Part shown: one piece after another, positions 5,430 through 7,917 of the stretch
Numbering within the stretch: the stretch's first letter is position 1
Layout: every line of letters begins with the position of its first letter
Source of the DNA: an uncultured Collinsella sp.
GTDB lineage: Bacteria; Actinomycetota; Coriobacteriia; Coriobacteriales; Coriobacteriaceae
Assembly (NCBI GenBank): GCA_900545905.1
Contig: URBA01000056.1
Span: 1-7,917 of the forward strand
Reading direction: 5' to 3'
DNA: 7,917 bases
Made by a program: the position numbers and the translations under genes
The notes under the pieces: generated by a model
Told to the model about the DNA's origin: nothing
What the model saw: only the letters and a program-made list of their open reading frames with translations
Databases searched by the model: none

Positions 5430-7917
5430 TTACTCGGCCTCGCTCAAATCGCTGAGCATAAACTCGTAAATGTCCTGACGCACGGGCGCATTGAGCTCAT
5501 ATTCGATTTCGACGGCGTTGTCGCCGCTCTTAGTTTTAATGGCTTCGAACTTGCCGGTCGGATGCATTTCGCCTAAGAAATAGAACTCCTTGCCACCCTT
5601 ATCGTCCTTGTTCTTTCGCATAAACAAATACGTCTTCAGGCCGTTTCCCGGCCATGCCTGCAGTCGCAGAATCTCGGGGGAGTTGAGCGTGCGGTTGCCC
5701 TTCGAGATTGCGATGAGCTTGCTCGGCGAAACAAAGCGGTCTTCATACTGAATTGACTCACTAATGTCGGGCGCCTTGTCATAGTTAATGAACACGGGGA
5801 ATGTATTGGTCTTCTCGTCGTAAAAATAGCCGCCAAGATTTTGGCCGTTGATGTTCTTTTCCCAGTTCATCAAGCGGCAAACCTCTTCGTACGTGTACTT
5901 GGCGTTGAGAACGAAATTTGTGTTTTCGTACGTCTCGGCATAGTCGAGTCGGTTGCGCGCGATACCAAAATCCAGCACCTCGAGAATCTGACGCTTGAAC
6001 TCTGCGTTGCGCAGGGCGGTCGCAAACGCTTCGGTCAGACGAGGTCCGGTTCCATCGTCAATAAGTAGGGAAACGAAATCCTTAGGAGTGGCAAAGTCGC
6101 CCTTAAGGACTGCGATTGCCGACCTAACGGCGCTGTCCTTAAGCTGTGCGCGGTAGTTCCTAAGCGCAGCTTCGCGCATATGCCGGTAGCTCTCGTGTCC
6201 GGCTTCGACGAGCGTCTGAAGCAAATAGAGGTCTTCGAATCGCTTGCCCGCGGCAAGTTTTTGAGAAATAAATTTGAGAATCTTGGTCTGATCAGAGGTA
6301 AATTGAACCGTGTAGTCCGGCTCGTATTTGGAAAGAAATGCGTGGTAGGACCCCAGGCCGCTATTCTTGAAGATAAGCAGTGGATCGATGGAGCCGTTAC
6401 GATCAAATTCGAGCAGCGAGGGAATCTTGCCGAGTTTTTGGCGCAAGTCGAGATATTCGTTTTTCAAAAACCTGACGGAGGTGAAATCGCCGCCGTCGAT
6501 GGCCTTGTAAATGCGTGCCTCGGAAATACGATCGAAGCTCACGGTCGAGCATCCGGGGATCGCCGAATCGCCCTCTTGGACAAGACGGCGCAGGCGGTCT
6601 TTGTTATACGTCTTGTCACCCGAAAGCGCGATGGGCACCAAGAAGTTGCTCTGGTAGTTGCCAATAAAGTCGAGCACCAGTGCGTATTCCTTGCCATCAT
6701 TCAGGCGCAAACCTCGTCCGAGCTGTTGAATAAAGATGATTGCGGAGTCGGTGCGTCGAAGCATGATGATCTGATTGAGCGAGGGGATGTCGACGCCTTC
6801 GTTCATGATATCGACCGAGAAGATGTACTCGAGCTCGCCGGCTTCAAGCCGGCTGATAGCGGCATCGCGGACTTCATCGGGATCTTGACCGCTAATCGCA
6901 GTCGTTCGATATCCGAGAGCGTTGAATTTGCGTGACAGTTCTTTGGCCTCGGCGTTTCGATTGCAGAAAATTAAGCCCCTGCGGTTGCTTTTGGTGACGC
7001 TATATTCTTCGATCTTCTCGGTGATATGACGCACGCGCTCGTCGGATGTTAGGCGTCCGAACAAGGCGGTATCTTCGACCGTTTCGTCGTCGATCTCCAG
7101 ATCGTGAATGCCAAAATAATGAAAGGGGGCTAGCATCTCCTCGGCCAAAGCGTCCTGCAGTGTGATCTGGAACGCGATGACGTGATTGAAAAGGGCAAAG
7201 ACGTCGTAGCCGTCGGTGCGATTAGGCGTAGCGGTCATGCCCAGATAAAACCGAGGCGTGAAGTGCGACATGATGGATTGGTAACCCTGGGATCCCGTGC
7301 GGTGGGCCTCGTCGATGACGATGTAGTCGAACTCATCGGGACGGAAATCGTTCAGATGTTTGGCGACCGAAGAACACATGGCAAACACGCAGGTAGCATT
7401 GCTTATATGCTTGCCAGTTTGATAGGTGTCGAACGTATAGGTATTACCTAAGAGCCGTTCGTAGCTTGCACGGGAGGCGTCGATAATGCGCCGGCGGTGC
7501 GCAAGAAAGAGGACGCGCCGGGGTTTAAACGCGAGCACGTCGAACGCCGAAAGGAAGGTCTTGCCGGTGCCGGTTGCCGAGACCAGCAGGGCGCGGGTCT
7601 CGCCTTTGCGGTGGATTACGCCGAGCGCCTCAAGGGCGCGCTGCTGCATTTTATTGGGCTTGATTTCTTCGAGGTCGTTCATGGTTGGGCTAACAGTTGC
7701 CTGGAACGTCGGTTTCGATTTGGGCTTTGACGGACGTGCCGATCGATATGCGGCATAGTTCTCAATCCAGTCTTGGGAAAGCAAAACGGTTGAGGTGTCG
7801 TTCCACAACGAATTGAACTCGCCCCTCAGTTCGCCGAGTAGGCGGCTGTTCTCGACAGTCTGGTACAGCACGTTCCATTCTTTATTACAGGTGAGGGCGG
7901 TCTGCGTCATGTTCGAG
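5430..7917 (-). CDS. SF2 DEAH-box helicase with DUF3427-type C-terminus; 5' end outside window
   Basis: At least 828 residues are present and the frame runs off the right edge. The residues are numbered from the Met at 7910. Helicase domain 1 has Gln89/Gln90 before it, Walker A SATGTGKT (111-118), DEAH (200-203) and TAT (226-228). Domain 2 has DIMNEGVDIP (367-376) and QQLGRGLR (395-402). The C-terminal half (about 440-820) looks like the DUF3427 region, including NLGGYFYDEKTNTFPVFINY and the YEDRFVSPSKLIAISK stretch. The first visible residues are Ser-Asn before Met-Thr-Gln-Thr-Ala-Leu-Thr, matching the GSxN(L/M)T end of a PLD-type HKD nuclease motif. The intact protein is therefore probably PLD nuclease plus helicase plus DUF3427, and Met at 7910 is internal. 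The likely role is ATP-driven DNA processing with nucleic acid cleavage; repair or phage defence is inference. Base composition is visibly less GC-rich than in the genes to the left. Confidence 0.9.
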   Translation of the reverse strand, partial: SNMTQTALTCNKEWNVLYQTVENSRLLGELRGEFNSLWNDTSTVLLSQDWIENYAAYRSARPSKPKSKPTFQATVSPTMNDLEEIKPNKMQQRALEALGVIHRKGETRALLVSATGTGKTFLSAFDVLAFKPRRVLFLAHRRRIIDASRASYERLLGNTYTFDTYQTGKHISNATCVFAMCSSVAKHLNDFRPDEFDYIVIDEAHRTGSQGYQSIMSHFTPRFYLGMTATPNRTDGYDVFALFNHVIAFQITLQDALAEEMLAPFHYFGIHDLEIDDETVEDTALFGRLTSDERVRHITEKIEEYSVTKSNRRGLIFCNRNAEAKELSRKFNALGYRTTAISGQDPDEVRDAAISRLEAGELEYIFSVDIMNEGVDIPSLNQIIMLRRTDSAIIFIQQLGRGLRLNDGKEYALVLDFIGNYQSNFLVPIALSGDKTYNKDRLRRLVQEGDSAIPGCSTVSFDRISEARIYKAIDGGDFTSVRFLKNEYLDLRQKLGKIPSLLEFDRNGSIDPLLIFKNSGLGSYHAFLSKYEPDYTVQFTSDQTKILKFISQKLAAGKRFEDLYLLQTLVEAGHESYRHMREAALRNYRAQLKDSAVRSAIAVLKGDFATPKDFVSLLIDDGTGPRLTEAFATALRNAEFKRQILEVLDFGIARNRLDYAETYENTNFVLNAKYTYEEVCRLMNWEKNINGQNLGGYFYDEKTNTFPVFINYDKAPDISESIQYEDRFVSPSKLIAISKGNRTLNSPEILRLQAWPGNGLKTYLFMRKNKDDKGGKEFYFLGEMHPTGKFEAIKTKSGDNAVEIEYELNAPVRQDIYEFMLSDLSEAE

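Noticed and set aside
1..7917. CRISPR array or complete insertion sequence
   Set aside because: No regularly spaced direct repeats and no transposase-like protein were found on either strand.

Overview
The window looks like chromosomal DNA of a high-GC, anaerobic Gram-positive gut actinobacterium. A Collinsella-like member of the Coriobacteriia is my best guess. This rests on high GC in most genes, a galactitol-type PTS IIB, the style of the DUF4342/two-component operon, and intergenic palindromes of a kind I associate with Collinsella. The assignment is inference from gene style and memory, not a database match.

Left part (1-1088). The first 35 bases may hold the last codons of a plus-strand gene. 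A 63-bp imperfect palindrome follows. On the minus strand lie an intrinsic terminator, a tRNA-Leu(UAA) with an encoded CCA end, and a 207-residue protein with one N-terminal membrane anchor and a helical, TPR-like cytoplasmic part. That protein has a recognisable promoter and Shine-Dalgarno sequence.

Sugar-related pair (1089-1820). A lone galactitol-type PTS EIIB is followed 11 bases later by a small VOC-fold protein. The VOC protein resembles the extra C-terminal domain that I recall on some KDPG aldolases. A strong bidirectional terminator separates this plus-strand pair from the minus-strand operon that converges on it.

Signalling operon (4604 down to 1838, minus strand). A promoter and a leader of roughly 100 nt precede a DUF4342 protein (UBA-like N-terminus plus membrane segment), an OmpR/PhoB-type response regulator with an unusually long Gly/Ala/Ser/Pro linker, and a HisKA histidine kinase. 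The kinase start overlaps the regulator stop by 17 bases. The operon probably senses an envelope signal at the membrane and answers through transcription. The DUF4342 protein is a candidate accessory or output component.

Intergenic 4464-4988. This stretch carries the operon promoter and leader, then a 182-bp near-perfect nested palindrome (31-bp outer arms, 20-bp inner arms, 62-nt centre) that looks like a MITE or another dispersed structured element, then a weak promoter for the next gene.

Right part (4989-7917). A NUDIX hydrolase on the plus strand converges on a large minus-strand gene for an SF2 DEAH-box helicase with a DUF3427-type C-terminus. The large gene runs off the right edge of the window. 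The residues before the apparent start (Ser-Asn, then Met-Thr) match the GSxN end of a phospholipase D-type nuclease motif. The intact protein is therefore probably a PLD-nuclease/helicase/DUF3427 fusion, and the ATG near the edge is not its real start. A hairpin terminator lies between the two genes. No CRISPR array, complete insertion sequence or rRNA is visible.
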